Notes: generated by a model not told the origin, from the letters alone. A stretch of 64,000 nucleotides of DNA from Bicyclus anynana (GCF_947172395.1 NC_069108.1:4565501-4629500), one strand, 5' to 3'; positions 31,402-43,191 are shown, counted from the stretch's first letter. Made by a program: numbers and translations.

Positions 31402-32155
31402 ATGCTAATACTATAAAGAGGTAAAGTTTGTGTGGTTGTCGGGGGTAATCTCTGGATCTACTGGACCGATTTGGAAAATTCTTTTACCAATAGAAAGCTA
31501 CATTATTTGCGAGTGTCATAGACTATGTTTGGTCCTCATATTCATACGGGAACGGGAACCACGTAATTGAAACCGCGGGGCGTCAAATAGCGGCATTTCT
31601 GCGACTTTCAGAAATTTTGTATTATCTCCGAAACTATATAACTAATTAACATACTGTAAAGGGCAAATCTTATCTCTATAATATCTTTGTGATTATTAAA
31701 TAATTTATTTTGATAAGGATTTAAGTTTAGTTGTGTAAATAATGACGTAAACCTTAGTTTAAAATTTAAATAATTTATTAAAGTACTAAAGGTACTATAT
31801 CTGCTAAAATATAAAAGATAGATATATGGTGTCGCGGACTTTTTTGTAGAACTTTTAAAGGTTCAAAAAGCCTCCATACATTTATTTCAGTTATACGCAA
31901 TGGTTGAGGCAGCGCATGCGAATAAGTAAGTTTTTCGGTCTGACCTGTAAGAGAAAACCCGCGATATCTCAGTAGTTATATATGATATAAATATAAAATA
32001 TAGCCTATAGCACTCCCCGATAACGTAGCATTCTATTGGTGAAAGAATTTTTAAAATCGGTCCAGTAGTTCCGAAGATTACCCCATTTCAAAAAATTGTT
32101 ACAAACTTACAAACTTACAAACTTACAAACTTTACCTCTTTATAATATTAGTATA
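31402..32155. mobile_element. ~755-bp element bounded by long inverted repeats
   Basis: The left arm begins 'ctaatactataaagaggtaa' and continues 'agtttgt...ggtaatc...tactggaccgattt...attcttt'. The right arm is its inverse, ending 'ttacctctttataatattag'. The match extends ~150 bp with indels (three extra 'acttacaa' units at 32100-32130). Either two copies of the dispersed 3' tail lie head to head, or this is a foldback/MITE-type element. No coding. Confidence 0.7.
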
Positions 32156-32225
32156 GATTTATAAAATACAACAAATAATGTAATTTATAATTTGGAGAAA
32201 AAAAAAACGAGTACATGGCGATGAC

Positions 32226-32696
32226 TTAAAGGTAAGAGTGACATCTCGACAGAGAGTTTCCACTGTAATAGCAGCCCCAAGAGATGTGATGGCAGTTAAA
32301 ATCTCCCAATAAGATTAGAGGTGTAGGGAGTTGAAGGAGCAGAGATACTAATTCATCTTTGATATTATTATTAGGATAAGGTATATAGATAGAAACAAAT
32401 GTTTTATTTAAAATTCGAGCTGCAACTATGTTAATATTTTGTGAATTTATAGACAGGGGAATTTGAGAATATACTAGGGATTTTTTAATGAGTAATGCAC
32501 AACCACCATGTCCATCATGTCTGTCATCCCGAAGACAGGCGAAGCCCGGAATTCTGAAAGAAGACTCAGGCCTCAGCCATGTCTCAGAGAGGGCAACTAT
32601 GACGGGATGGTGGTGTTTTATGAGTGAGGTTATTTCGATTTTTTTATTTTTAACACTCCTGCTGTTCCATTGGACTATCTGAGCCATTATGAACAT
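32226..32696 (-). pseudogene. I-clade LINE ORF2 start: AP endonuclease fragment
   Basis: The minus-strand frame reads IVQWNSRSVKNKKIEITSLI, VIVALSETWLRPESSFRIPG, DDRHDGHGGCALLIKK and LILLGDFNCHHISWG. 'QWN-x-RS', 'ALSETWL', 'DR-x-DG-x-GG-x-A' and 'GDFN-x-H' are the order of motifs in the apurinic-endonuclease domain of I-clade ORF2, which nicks the target. The frame ends ~155 codons in, and the rest of ORF2 is gone, truncated near 32160 by the inverted-repeat element. It overlaps the end of ORF1 (32650). Confidence 0.8.
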
Positions 32697-33108
32697 TAAA
32701 GTGGGAAGTAAATTTTTCTATTTTTTGAGCAACGTTGTTCGGTATGTTTGTGTGAGGTTTCAGCACACAGTTATTAATTAAGCTTGTTACTATTTCAATG
32801 AGGTCCTCTGTGGAGAACTTAATTTGATTGTGCAGAGCACTTCCATTGGGTGAGGAAAATGAGGGGGGATTAACAATAGCGCTATGGGCTTGTTTGTTGA
32901 AGCCTTTGGAGGGAGGCGGTCTGGGGCGTGGTGAAGAGAAAGTAGTTTTCCTATAGGATTTGCTGGGGTTCAGTACAGGAGGCCTATTTAATGGAATCTC
33001 CTGCACTGGGGCGAACATTGTGGCTGAGATGTCAGCATAGGAGTAAGCTTTGCGCACTGGGGGAACTATATTTGCGGCCTCAATATATGATATATTATTT
33101 TCTGACAT
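32650..33108 (-). pseudogene. I-clade LINE ORF1, C-terminal part
   Basis: The minus-strand frame starts SENNISYIEAANIVPPVRKA, then a Pro/Ser-rich stretch (SSPRPRPPPSKGFNKQAHSA) and a helical end. This is the region following the zinc knuckles in I-clade gag-like ORF1 and continues the protein whose N-terminal part is 34555-35460. The two were one frame before a second LINE landed between them. It ends just inside the ORF2 start. Confidence 0.75.
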
Positions 33109-33121
33109 CATTATTTTAATG

Positions 33122-33149
33122 TTTATTTATTTATTTATTTATTTATTTA
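33122..33149. repeat. (TTTA)n run, LINE 3' tail
   Basis: Seven TTTA units. On the minus strand this is the (TAAA)n tail that ends the nested LINE. Confidence 0.9.
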
Positions 33150-34538
33150 CGTACACTTACAATATACATATAGAGACATACACAAATAATATATAACTAG
33201 CTCACATTGACTTATACGTACATCTATGACAAGTGCACACAACATTCACTAAAAACTAAAAAACATGTAAACAGTCAAATACCACACAAGGAACAAAATA
33301 ACAGATATAACTTAACTTAATTATTATGGGGAAGAACTCACCGACAGATGATCGGTGAGTTTTTTTTTAAAGACACTAAGAATTGGAAAATATGTCGATG
33401 CCAGGTATAGAACGTGATAGTTCATTATATTTTGCGCATATACGAGCAACGGGGGCTTGGTTTCCGAGATGTGTTCTAGCGAAAGGGATATGAAATGTTT
33501 TACGCTTCTTGCAATGACGGGGATATCTAATCGGAACCGAAAGACAGACCCGGTCAAGTAGGTTGCTGCACTTCACCTCATAATGTACTATGTTATGTAA
33601 AAAACATTGGTCGCGTATTTCTCGCCTACTGCGAAGAGACATCATTTTAAACTTGGCAAGTCGTTGGTTGTATGGTTGCCTGTGTGAAATACCACTAGCA
33701 TGGAACGCAAGGTGTCGAGTGAAGGCACGCTGAATGCATTCAATGCGTTGAGAGTGGACACTATATGATGGATTCCAGATGACGCTGGCAAACTCAACAC
33801 AACTTCTCACAAACGCATTGTAAAGCACAATTTTAGTTTTCTGGGAGAACCCTTTAGTGTTGCCCCTGATAAACCCTAGTACTTTCGCGGCTATTTTAAC
33901 AATGTTGTTTACGTGTGATACAAAAGTTAACTTGCTGTCAATAGTAACTCCCAGGTCTCTAATTTCCTGTAACTCTTTTAGTACCACACTACCGATCATG
34001 TAACTAGAGACAAGTGGTTTTTTCTTCCTGGAGTATTTTACGTGGTAACATTTATCAGCGTTGAGAGTCATTTTATTGACGTTGCATCAAGTTGTTACTC
34101 TATCAAGATCATCCTGTATTAGCCTAATATCAGCATCCGAGTTTATTGTTTTATAAATTTTTAGGTCATCAGCAAACAAGGAGTATTTGCAATGTTTTAT
34201 CTCCATCGTGACGTCATTTATAAATGCCAAGAATAACAGGGGCCCTAAGTGAGAACCCTGTGGTACCCCGGATCTAGCGTTGTATGTTTCCGATTCATAA
34301 CCATTGACCACAACAGTCTGAGGCCTCTGATCCAGATATGATTTAAACCACATTATCAAAGGATTCCCGAATCCATACTGTGAAAGCTTTTGTATGAGTA
34401 TTTGGTGGTCCACCTTATCAAATGCGCTACTAAAATCAGTATAAATAGCATCGATCTGCTGCCCCTTATCCACTTCAGTTATGAGATCCGAGGTAAAATT
34501 TGATAGGTTGGATTCCACAGATAAACCGCGTCTGAAAC
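33124..34538 (-). mobile_element. 5'-truncated CR1/Jockey-group LINE nested in I-clade ORF1
   Basis: Minus strand from 34538. It encodes reverse transcriptase parts FRRGLSVESNL, YTDFSSAFDKVDHQI, SGVPQGSHLGPLLFLAFIND and the catalytic SLFADD, then the thumb/C-terminal domain (MTLNADKCYHVKYSRKKKPL ... AFVRSCVEFASVIWNPSY). A TGA at 34087-34089 replaces the Trp usual before 'CNVNKM'. The element ends in (TAAA)n. Near-matching flanks 'cattaatattaatgtt' (34539-34554) and 'cattattttaatgtt' (33109-33123) look like its target duplication. The endonuclease and fingers are missing because of 5' truncation. Confidence 0.85.
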
Positions 34539-34554
34539 CATTAATATTAATGTT

Positions 34555-35460
34555 GCGTTGGCATTGGTGTTCTGGGCAGTCTTTATATGTAGCCTGATGT
34601 TTGCCTGTGCACAGGATACAGGACAAAGCATTTCCTGTTAACTGACAGCTTTCTCCAAAATGTTCCTGACCACATTTGAAACATCTGGGTTTACTTCTGC
34701 ATTGTAATTTAACATGGCCAAATCTACAGCAGCTGTGACACTGTATTGTGGGTAAGAGATATTTTTCAACAACCATTGATGTATAATATGCATATATATG
34801 TTTTGGCAAAACTTGACGACTAAATGTGAGGACAACAGATTGAGTAGGTACCCAAGATGGAGTACCTTCATTAATTATTTTGCGGTTGAGTCTCCTCGCT
34901 TTGAGGACTTTACCACAATTCTCGGGTAATTCCAGAGATTCTACGAGTTCCACCATAGACCACTCCTTAGGAACGCCTCTGACGAGACTCATTCTTGTAA
35001 CATTGAAAGCAGGGATACTAGCTTTAAGCTTACAACCATTTAGGCATTTATGCTGTAGAAATGTGTTAGCATCTTCACCTCGTTTAAATTCGATTGAAAC
35101 TCTATTTCTACCTACTGACTTAACACCATCACGAACAATGTTCTCAATGTTGTTCTTAGTGAGAAGAAGTCCAATTTTGATAGGTCTTAGAGATAATCCG
35201 GCTGCCGGATCAGGTTCGATTCGTGTGATGTGGACAATGAACGGACCCAAGTCGTTGGGACCATACGTTCTGTCTAGATTCTCTGAGCTAGTGATAACTC
35301 GCTTTGTGGTTGTATTTTGATTTATCGGTTCAGCATTTCTTTTCCTACTTCTCTCTTGGGTCACTGACGTATCCATTGCATCCGGGGTGTCCCCCGGCGA
35401 TTCCGCCCCCATCCCAAAATCGGTCACCCCAAAATCTGTACGAGTGTTAATACAATACAC
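34555..35460 (-). pseudogene. I-clade LINE ORF1, N-terminal part with three zinc knuckles
   Basis: The minus frame encodes a basic N-terminus, YGPNDLGPFIVHITRIEPD, an RNA-binding-like region (RMSLVRGVPKEWSMVELVES) and three CCHC-type knuckles: CHSCCRFGHVKLQC, CFKCGQEHFGESC and CILCTGKHQATYKDC. That layout is typical of I-clade ORF1, a nucleic-acid-binding gag-like protein. The frame runs without a stop into the nested LINE's reverse transcriptase, so the 457-codon frame 35460-34087 is an artefact of insertion. The start shown is the first possible one; the 5' UTR probably lies at 35460-35640. Confidence 0.8.
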
Positions 35461-37487
35461 ACTAACAACTCACCAATACCTCCACCAATTTACGTTCGCC
35501 GATGCAGGAGTGTCCAGAAGAAAGAGTTCTTGGTTCTTAAAAATGAATTTATTAATATAAAAATTACAAATTAATTAAACTAACGACGTCTTCGAGCGTA
35601 AGTGAAGAAGTGTCGTAATTTTCCATGTCACTATGCACCCGTGCGATTTGCCGAATCAGCGGTCTAGTTACGTACACGTGTTGAATAAGGCCGCGAGTCC
35701 AATACGGGCGGAGCGACGAGCGGAGCGGCATGTAACACTTACTTGTTACTTTAACTATGCATCTCGTATTTTAAATACTACGGTAACGTTTTATTCGAAG
35801 TATAGAAGTATAGGCATGTATGTATACATGTAAGTTTACTGGGCCAAAAACCAGATGGCGCTATCTTTCTTGTTTGCATAAATCATCCTCAAGAGGGTTC
35901 TCTTTTCCCATTATATTAATTTACTCTTTAATGTAAAGTTACCGATTCATTCCCCTTCCAGAATACAACCAACAAACTGCACAGATAATATGTAAAATTT
36001 GTTTTTTAAGTCGGTTTCGGATTACATACCTTTCGTTACTTATGGAATTCCTCTAACCATATATTAAGTCTATATACAGATTATAAAGCTCCAACTACTT
36101 GTCCATATTCTTTAGTCTGAGCCCAGCACACAGATTATGAAACTCCAACTAACTGCCCATATTTGTTCGTCTGAGCACTTTAATATAAGCGCCATCTTGC
36201 GACGGACCTCGTAATCTCTACGAAATTCATTGATGTCGCTGCCTTTCGAAACAAACCTAACCAAAGGAGAATGTCCACCAGCCCATACAACTTTGGCCCA
36301 AGAAACCCAGTTACGCCCCCCCCATAAAAGTATATGGAGATGATAATATGATGTATAAATAAGGATTTGGTTAAATAATTTTTTTAATAAAAGTTTGCTA
36401 GACATAAAAAAAATATTTTATTTTATCACTCTCACTGCTCAAAAAGTACACCGGAGATGAAGTAACATTAAAGCTGTACATGAATAGATTTATTGTTTTA
36501 TGTAACCAACAAGCTTAACAAATAAATCAATAAATGAAACAACCAACCAACCAGGCAGTGGCGTGCATATCGTTGTCGATCAGGGTATGCACTAGTAATA
36601 AAATTAAGCAAAGTGGAAAAATCTGTATTTACTAATGAAGACAACTCTTAGGATATGCAGTACTTTAATGCATGTATGAAGTGCACGGCACTACTTGGAG
36701 GCCATTGGATCAGCTTCTACTAGAAGAAATTATTGTAATGATGTTAACAATTGTAAATTATAATATTGTATTACTTTTCTAAAAAAGAGTGACTGTTGAG
36801 TTTCTTGCTGACTCTCCTCAGCAGAACTTGTCTTCTTATCTGGTGATGAGGTCTGTCTGTCTGTCTGGAGATGGACAAATAGTCAACCTTATTATTTCAA
36901 AAGTGCTTGTTTGCAAAACCAAGGCTTAGTTTACAAGCACTGTAAATAAATGAATTGTCCCGGCTGTTGTTTGTGTTTTATAATTTAATTTAAATGTTTC
37001 TGTTAAGCCAAGATATAGATAAACTGTATGGTGTTTGTTAAATATTTTCTTAATCTAAATGATTATTATACATACTCATATTATTTTTAATAATGAAGCA
37101 AAATCTTCAATTTGTAAAATGGTTCAAGATTGTGTTGTATATTGATTGTAAGAGAAAACAATACTAATGAGGCACATAATAATTAAATTGACAAAATAGA
37201 TGTACCTACCTATATAGTTCATAACAGTTAGCCTGTTGGAATTATTACAGCGAGGAAAACAACATCGATTTGGAGTGTTTGTCGCTATTACATAATTATT
37301 TTCCGTTCTTCAGTTGAGCAAGATGCTGCTTTATCAGTCGTTTTCCAGCAATTTTGACAAACTTGGGATGACGCTGGATAACTGAAATAGTAATAAAATA
37401 TTAAAATCCAGCAAATAATTTAATCAGAGTTTTAAAATTGGTTTACTTAGTGGATTTAATAATGTTATGTTATTCCACAATTTATTC
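35461..37487. other. No gene recognised
   Basis: About 2 kb of AT-rich sequence. It includes a duplicated phrase ('acagattat...aactccaact') at ~36080 and ~36130 and a (GTCT)n run at 36850-36870. The 97-codon minus frame 36112-36405 matches nothing I know. Confidence 0.35.
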
Positions 37488-37640
37488 GTCGTCATCATCA
37501 ACCTATATTCGGCTCACTACTGAGCTCGAGTCTCCTCTCAGAATGATAGGGGTTAGGCCAATAGTCCACCACACTGGCCCAATGCGGATTGGCAGACTTC
37601 ACACACGCTGAGAATTAAGATAATTCTCTAGTATGCACAA
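37488..37640 (-). mobile_element. SINE remnant, inverse of 13360-13667
   Basis: 'cctatattcggctcactact', 'gagtctcctctcagaatga' and 'ccaatgcggattggcagact' are the inverse of the 3' half of the SINE at 13360-13667. Its head and tail are gone. Confidence 0.8.
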
Positions 37641-38884
37641 TTTATTACTGTTTTAAAATTGGTTTAGGGTGTGAAAATGTATCAAACTGACATACAAACT
37701 CACAGTTCACATTTAATATTAATCAGGAAAGTAGGATAAATATACTATAATACTTCTATGCACTAAATATTGCTTGAACAAACCATCAACAATGCAAGAA
37801 AACCTATGTGCTGTCCTACATCTGACTAGATGTTATGCCTTCTATGCCAGTAATTACACAGTAAATGTACTTTTAAATACAGTAATATTGGTTAGTCATA
37901 AAAATACACTGAGCGACACATCAACACTTATATGGGAAACTACACTCTGTTGTGACTTGACACAATAACATGACAAAAATTATTAAAGTTATACATATTA
38001 TTTCTTATGAATAATAATCGTTTTTCACATTAAAAATGGATCAAACATTATTTATGCTGCCTGCACCTGCTGTGTACTTGTTTACGAGCATGTTTCAAAC
38101 AGAATGTATTCGTATTTTCGTGACATTTTATTGACAATTGATGCCAACTATAATAATTTTAATATTGATATTAACATTGATTAATGCAGCGTAAATGTCC
38201 TCTTGTATTTACATCTGAGAGCTGAAATAAACTTGCAATTTTTCCGGTTCAGGGTCAACATTATTCGAATTTCGAATTTAACTTCGTGCAAGTTTTATTT
38301 ATATTATAGCTGTGGTTTGAAAAATTATAATTCGGTTCAAAAAATACTGAAGGTAAACAGAAAACAGACAAAATCAGTAAATTAATTCAATGACATTATC
38401 TAATTAATTAATAAAATGAGAATGACATTGACAATTATTGACATCAACAGATTATCTGTCCAAAAGTCAAATCGATGTTGCCATACGAAACACGAAAAAT
38501 CGAATAACTTCGTATCGATTTCTAATTGAATAATTTTATTACTAGAATAACACGTCATTGTTTTCACCATCTTTTACACGACGCAATGGTTTTTTATTGG
38601 TTTTCAATAATAAATAAAGTGATTCAAGAAGAAGGTTTATACAAGTAGTTTGTCATGATATTGCGTTTTCACCCGGACAAAATTGCGGACGCCTGCAATT
38701 TTATGTCAATGTATTATGTAAACATAATATATTATCTACAATATGTATACTATTTATACATACATAGAAATATATAGAATTTGATTTAGTTAGATCGGAT
38801 GAAAGGAAAAAGTTATCGGAAGAAAGGGATTGAATATCAACTATTAAGACCACTTTGACCACTTATTTATATCAGCTTAGTATA
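37641..38884. other. No gene recognised
   Basis: AT-rich, only short random frames on both strands. Confidence 0.4.
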
Positions 38885-39140
38885 GCTGTAGCTTGCGCGT
38901 TGGCCGATCGTGAAAAACCGCATTGCACGCGCCGAAGTTACGGGCTTGCGCTACTACTTATATTATATATATCCCCGTTCCCGTAGGAATGCGGAGATAA
39001 TATATAGCTTATAGCCTTCCTCGATAAATGGGTTATCTAACACTGAAAGAATTTTTCAAATCGGACCAGTAGTGTCTGAGATTAGCGCGTTCAATCAAAA
39101 ACAAACAAACAAACTCTCCAGCTTTATAATATTAGTATAG
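38885..39140 (+). repeat. Dispersed repeat tail ending 'tttataatattagtatagat'
   Basis: Contains 'cccgttcccgtaggaatgcg', 'agccttcctcgataaatggg', 'ttcaaatcggaccagtagt' and the terminal string. The same block occurs at 45975-46130, and inverse or partial forms at 17240-17360, 24480-24570, 27540-27640 and 31402-32155. I think it is the 3' end of an RTE-like LINE or a SINE riding on it, but the class is uncertain. Confidence 0.7.
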
Positions 39141-39721
39141 ATAGTATTTAAATGGCGCAGTTGGTAATGTTTCTACGCAGTGATCCTAGGTTCCTAATGT
39201 TATGCTCGATTATTATTATTATCCATTTAAATATCGATTAAACTAAAAAAATCAGTTGAGTTCTTAGTGGTTGGTTATTGCGAAAAATATAATAGGTACT
39301 TTGATATCAAGAAACGTTTTATAATGTCGACTATGCAATGGTTTTTAAAGAGTGAGGCAGATATTATTATCAAAAACATTATAATCTATTACAACTTTTG
39401 CTTTTCCAGGTGATTTTGTTGTAGAAAAAGATCGATTATTATTATTCGGTTAAAATATTGATTAAACCAAATAAATCACTTAGCTGGCAACACTGTTCAT
39501 GTTCGTGTCTTCAAAAATGTCATACAACAACTATAATATTGTCAAATATCGTTGTGAAACTTATTTTTTGGGGAAAGTTATAGCAAACCGCTATGGATAA
39601 AGTAATTTATTCATTATTAAACAAAAATTATCAAGTATTTTCTAGTTTTATGCAAAGTGGGGGGCGGGGACGAAAGGTCTGGGCCGGGAATAGACATTCC
39701 CCTTTAACCACTAAAAATAAA
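39141..39721. other. No gene recognised
   Basis: AT-rich with a short G-run at 39658-39670. Confidence 0.4.
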
Positions 39722-40128
39722 AATCTACGGCGTTACAATGGCATAAAAGTTTTCAGGTGGCTCTGAACCAAATTATACGGGTTCGATGATTCGTTATTTC
39801 CATACATTTTGTCAACTTTAAAAAAAAAAAAAAAAACTAGAAATACAACCTTTGTGCCGTACTAACTATTGCTCCAAATGGCCAGTTCTAACGATACGTA
39901 TGAGTTTCTTTTCTTGGCGGGCACTTTTGAAAATCGACAAAATGTATGGAAATAACGAATCGTCGAACCTGTATAACTTGGTTCAGAGCCCTCCTACAAC
40001 TTTTATGCCATATTAGCTATTGCTCCAAATGGCTAATTCTAACGAGTCGGGCCATTTTTTTTTTGTTGGCCGGCACTTCAAAAAAGAGCCCAGAAATGTA
40101 TGGAGCGTGAATCTCCTTTGGAGAAAAA
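39722..40128. repeat. Inverted and direct repeat cluster, MITE-like
   Basis: 39722-39815 ('ggctctgaaccaaattatac', 'cgttatttccatacattttg') is the inverse of ~39935-40015 with few differences, bracketing ~110 bp. Part of the bracketed sequence ('tattgctccaaatggc...ttctaacga...ggcacttt') is repeated directly at 40018-40080. The structure fits a palindromic non-autonomous transposon with a partial duplication. Confidence 0.75.
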
Positions 40129-40290
40129 TTGCAGAAGGATGTGGCGTCGAGGTGGACGCACATTTTAACCAATGAGCTGCCTAAAGATGTCCAAGTAGAA
40201 TTAATAAAACGATATTTACCACCTGAAAATTGCCCAAACACAAAACCGCCAGTGCTTAATTTGGAAAAAAAGCAGCTCTTTCAGAAACCA
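40129..40290 (+). pseudogene. gag-like fragment, possibly of a DIRS-type retroelement
   Basis: The plus frame starts QKDVASRWTHILTNELPKDV and continues LIKRYLPPENCPNTKPPVLN. 'RW-x-x-IL-x-x-GL-x-K-x-x-x-x-x-LL-x-K-Y-x-PP-x-NC...PP-x-LN-x-E' is a pattern I associate with ORF1 of tyrosine-recombinase (DIRS/Ngaro) retroelements. After ~45 codons the frame runs into Ala/Pro-rich, GC-rich sequence that looks unrelated, so this is a truncated fragment fused by chance. Confidence 0.35.
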
Positions 40291-40644
40291 ATGTTGATCG
40301 CCGCTGCGTCCACGCGGCAGGGCGAGACATCGGGTGCCGCCCGCCTCTTGGCCCGCGCGCCACCGAGCCGCGCGCCCGCCTACGCGCCTCCGAGCCGCGC
40401 GTCCTCCTCCGCGAACACGCCGCGTCTCGCCCGCGCGAGCTACGCCTCTCAAGTCGCGCCGCCAAGCCGCCCGCTTGTGCCTGCGCCCGTGCCGCCGTTC
40501 TCTCGTGAGAACTCAAATCCGAGTGTTCCGCGCACAGCGCCTCCGCTGGCGCTAATGCCCGCCGCCGCGCCGCCGTCGGAAGCTGCGCCCGCCGCCGCGT
40601 CGTACCGCCGCGCACGCTCCGCTTTCGCGCCCGCCGACCGCGAG
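40291..40644 (+). pseudogene. GC-rich Ala/Pro-rich frame, probable R1-group LINE ORF1, part 1
   Basis: About 70% GC in an AT-rich neighbourhood. It encodes low-complexity RLLARAPPSRAPAYAPPSRA and similar. It stays open up to the Harbinger-5 insertion site and, when the element and one TTA are removed, continues in frame into 43440-43699 (ADREL joined to VLASESGSEP). R1-group LINE ORF1 N-termini are often of this composition, but no zinc knuckle is reached, so the assignment is tentative. Confidence 0.4.
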
Positions 40645-40770
40645 TTAGTGGTAGTTCAGACATGGCGGATTCCGCGCGGATGCAAATCGCGCGGTTCTAA
40701 ACGCAAGTGTTCAGACAGGCGCGGATGTACATGCGGAGTGCCGTTATTCGCATAGGGTGACAGTCCAATC

Positions 40771-42784
40771 ATGGAAGTCGAAGAAGCAATATGTGTGTAC
40801 TTGTTGCTCCGTAAAAAAGAAAGAAAGAAGAAACGGCAGTATTGGGTGCATCCAATATTACGCGATCGGTTTACTCATGGTCAGTTTCAGACTTTATATC
40901 CAAAATTAAGAAGTTTTGAACCAAAATTCTTCAATTATTTGAGAATGTCGATAAATTCATTTGATGAATTATTAGAAATGATGAGTAAACAAATTGAATC
41001 TAATGATACCCATATGAGGTCAAGCGTGTCCCCAGAAGAAAAACTCGTGATCACATTAAGGTAAGATATTTATTTTATACGTCAGAATATATATTTTGTA
41101 CTATAGAAGACTGTGAATCGTCAGTGCTATTGCATGATAAAGGCGATGGAGACTCTCCTGGTACTATTGTAGAATATCCAGTGAAATATCCTTGTGGGTT
41201 TGAATATTGTTGGTTTTGCCAAAATACTGCATTAGGCGTGTTTTGCTGGCTCGTGATATGAATAGGCGATGGTAATTTCTGCCCTTTCTGTATTACCTGG
41301 AGCAATTCAATTTTAGTAGCCAATCGTTTATTTTCTGGAACTTTCTTTAACTCTTTATACAATGACATGCAAAAAAGTTTATCATCATCATCTTGCTTTG
41401 ACATACTTTCTTGTATTTGTCTTTGTATTTTATCTCTTGATTCAATACTATTTTCTAATATGTCAGCCAATCGCTCTTCTGAAGTAATTTTAGTTTTCTT
41501 CCTTTTATTGGGTACCGGTTGTATTTCACGTGCATTTACAAAATTATCTAGCTTTTGGTCAATGTTCCGAATTTCTTCATTTTTGGCTTCATCTATGTTT
41601 GTGATAGTTTCTTTGTTTTCTATCGTCTTCTGAAGAAAAGAAAGCCGGTCGAAATACATGTATTTTGAACCTTTACATGCACCAGAACCAGAAGGAATTG
41701 ATTTGCCTTTCTTGAATTCCTTATTATAAGCATCACGAATGTTCTTCCATTTTTTTTGTAATGATACACCTGGAACAGAAATCACTATCTTTAACAAATA
41801 TAAATACAGTAGCGGTTAGGTAATTCAAGACACTCATTATGCTTTAACTAGCGGACCCGGCAGACTTTCAAAACGATACAGATTAATATTTTATTTTTCA
41901 GATATCTGGGTACTGGTTGTTCCTTTGGAGAACTACATTACAACTTTCGTCTTGGCAAATCTACAATCACAGGAATTGTCCGTGAAGTATGTGAAGCTCT
42001 GTGGGAAAAAGTCACAAAAAACGTCATGCCTGAACCCAGCGAAGATATATGGAAGAAAATAGCTAAAGATTTTGAAAAATATGCAAATTTTCCCAATTGC
42101 ATAGGCGCCATAGATGGCAAGCATATAAGGATTACAAAACCCAAAGATTCGGGTTCTTTGTATTATAATTACAAAACTTTTTTTTCCATAGTACTGTTGG
42201 CACTTTGTGATAGTAACTATTGTTTTACTTTCATAGATATCGGATCTTACGGAAAAAGTAGTGATTCTGCAATTTTTAAAAATTCAGCATTTTATAAAAG
42301 GTTAATAGAAAAGTCATTACACATACCAAAACCTAAACCAATATCTGAAACAGATCCTAAACCATTGCCATACGTCATAGTTGGCGATGAAGCGTTTGGT
42401 TTATCCGAAAATGTAATGCGACCCTATGCAGGTAAAGGGCTATCATACGAAAAAAAAATATTTAATTACAGGTTATCAAGAGCTCGACGTTTTATTGAAT
42501 GCACTTTTGGAATTCTGGCAAACAAGTGGCGCATTTTTCATAGGCCTATAAACGTGAATATAGACTTTGCCGAAGACATAATAAAGGCCTGTTGCGTGCT
42601 ACACAATTTTGTTAGAACTAGAGATGGTATACAGTATGAAGATACTTTACATACTGCGCCAATGAGTAATCTTATTACATTACATGCAGGAAGGGGTACA
42701 CCATCATCATTAAACATTAGAGACAAATATGCTAATTACTTTGTGAATGAGGGTCGTGTAGAATGGCAAGACACGAAAATATGA
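40771..42784 (+). CDS. Harbinger-5 transposase (DDE_4), two exons, 390 aa
   Basis: Exon 1 40771-41060 (donor gtaaga), exon 2 41902-42784 (acceptor tttttcag); 290 + 883 nt = 391 codons with stop, joined AG/A TAT (Arg-Tyr) as in its relatives. Exon 1 has RQYWVHPILRDRF and PKFFNYLRMSINSFDELLEM (helix-turn-helix-like). Exon 2 has GTGCSFGELHYNFRLGKSTI, GAIDGKHIRI (first Asp), VIVGDEAFGLS (second Asp) and RFIECTFGILANKWR (Glu). The catalytic triad is complete. The start ATG follows a short GC-rich leader and matches the start of Harbinger-3/4. The intron holds MADF exon 2. Confidence 0.92.
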
Positions 42785-43191
42785 AATTAAAATTGTTACA
42801 GTTCGCGCCAAATAACTAAACTCAAGATGGCGCGTCGCGTTGGTGGGTTGTACATATTACAGTTAATAGCTATACGTTACTGTGGTAACGTGATAGTTTT
42901 CCCGCGCTCGTTACGTACCGCCAAACAACGTTATACACATTTCAGTTATTTGGGGTGGGCTGTCTATTACAAAACATGTAAACTACCCTGGTAAAATGTA
43001 TAATTAAATGTCTACTGACCAAAAAGAACCTTCTTTTCCAAAGAATCCTCATTTTCTCCAAAAATCTCCACCAGCTCCTGCCAAGCTCCGTTTTTAATCG
43101 TTTTGTTAGAATATTCTGCACATTGGATGTTCCACAAAGCAGGTCTTTTTTCCACCTCATCGATGAATAGCTCGGTGTCGAAGCGATCCAT
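41075..43191 (-). CDS. Harbinger-5 MADF-type accessory protein, two exons, 288 aa
   Basis: Minus strand: exon 1 43191-43020 (donor gtcagt), exon 2 41769-41075 (acceptor ctgttccag); 172 + 695 nt = 289 codons with stop. Exon 1 gives the MADF first helices (DTELFIDEVEKRPALWNIQC, NGAWQELVEIF). Across the splice comes VSLQKKWKNIRDAYNKEF, completing the domain. A basic linker (VPNKRKKTKI) could be a nuclear signal. A long helical, charged segment (ILENSIESRDKIQRQIQESM) and BESS-like end follow, then a Gln/Ser/Pro-rich tail. It is the partner of the transposase. The exon 1 donor is non-consensus but phase-correct. Confidence 0.85.

Noticed and set aside
34880..35320. 146-codon plus frame
   Set aside because: It is antisense to the I-clade ORF1, which has three well-formed zinc knuckles.
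34087..35460. A single novel 457-aa gag-reverse transcriptase gene
   Set aside because: Near-matching flanks and a (TAAA)n tail show that it is one LINE inserted in another. The open frame is accidental.
40216..40663. Arg/Ala-rich minus-strand frames of 78 and 135 codons
   Set aside because: They are shadows of the GC-rich plus-strand frame, where high GC removes stops in all frames.
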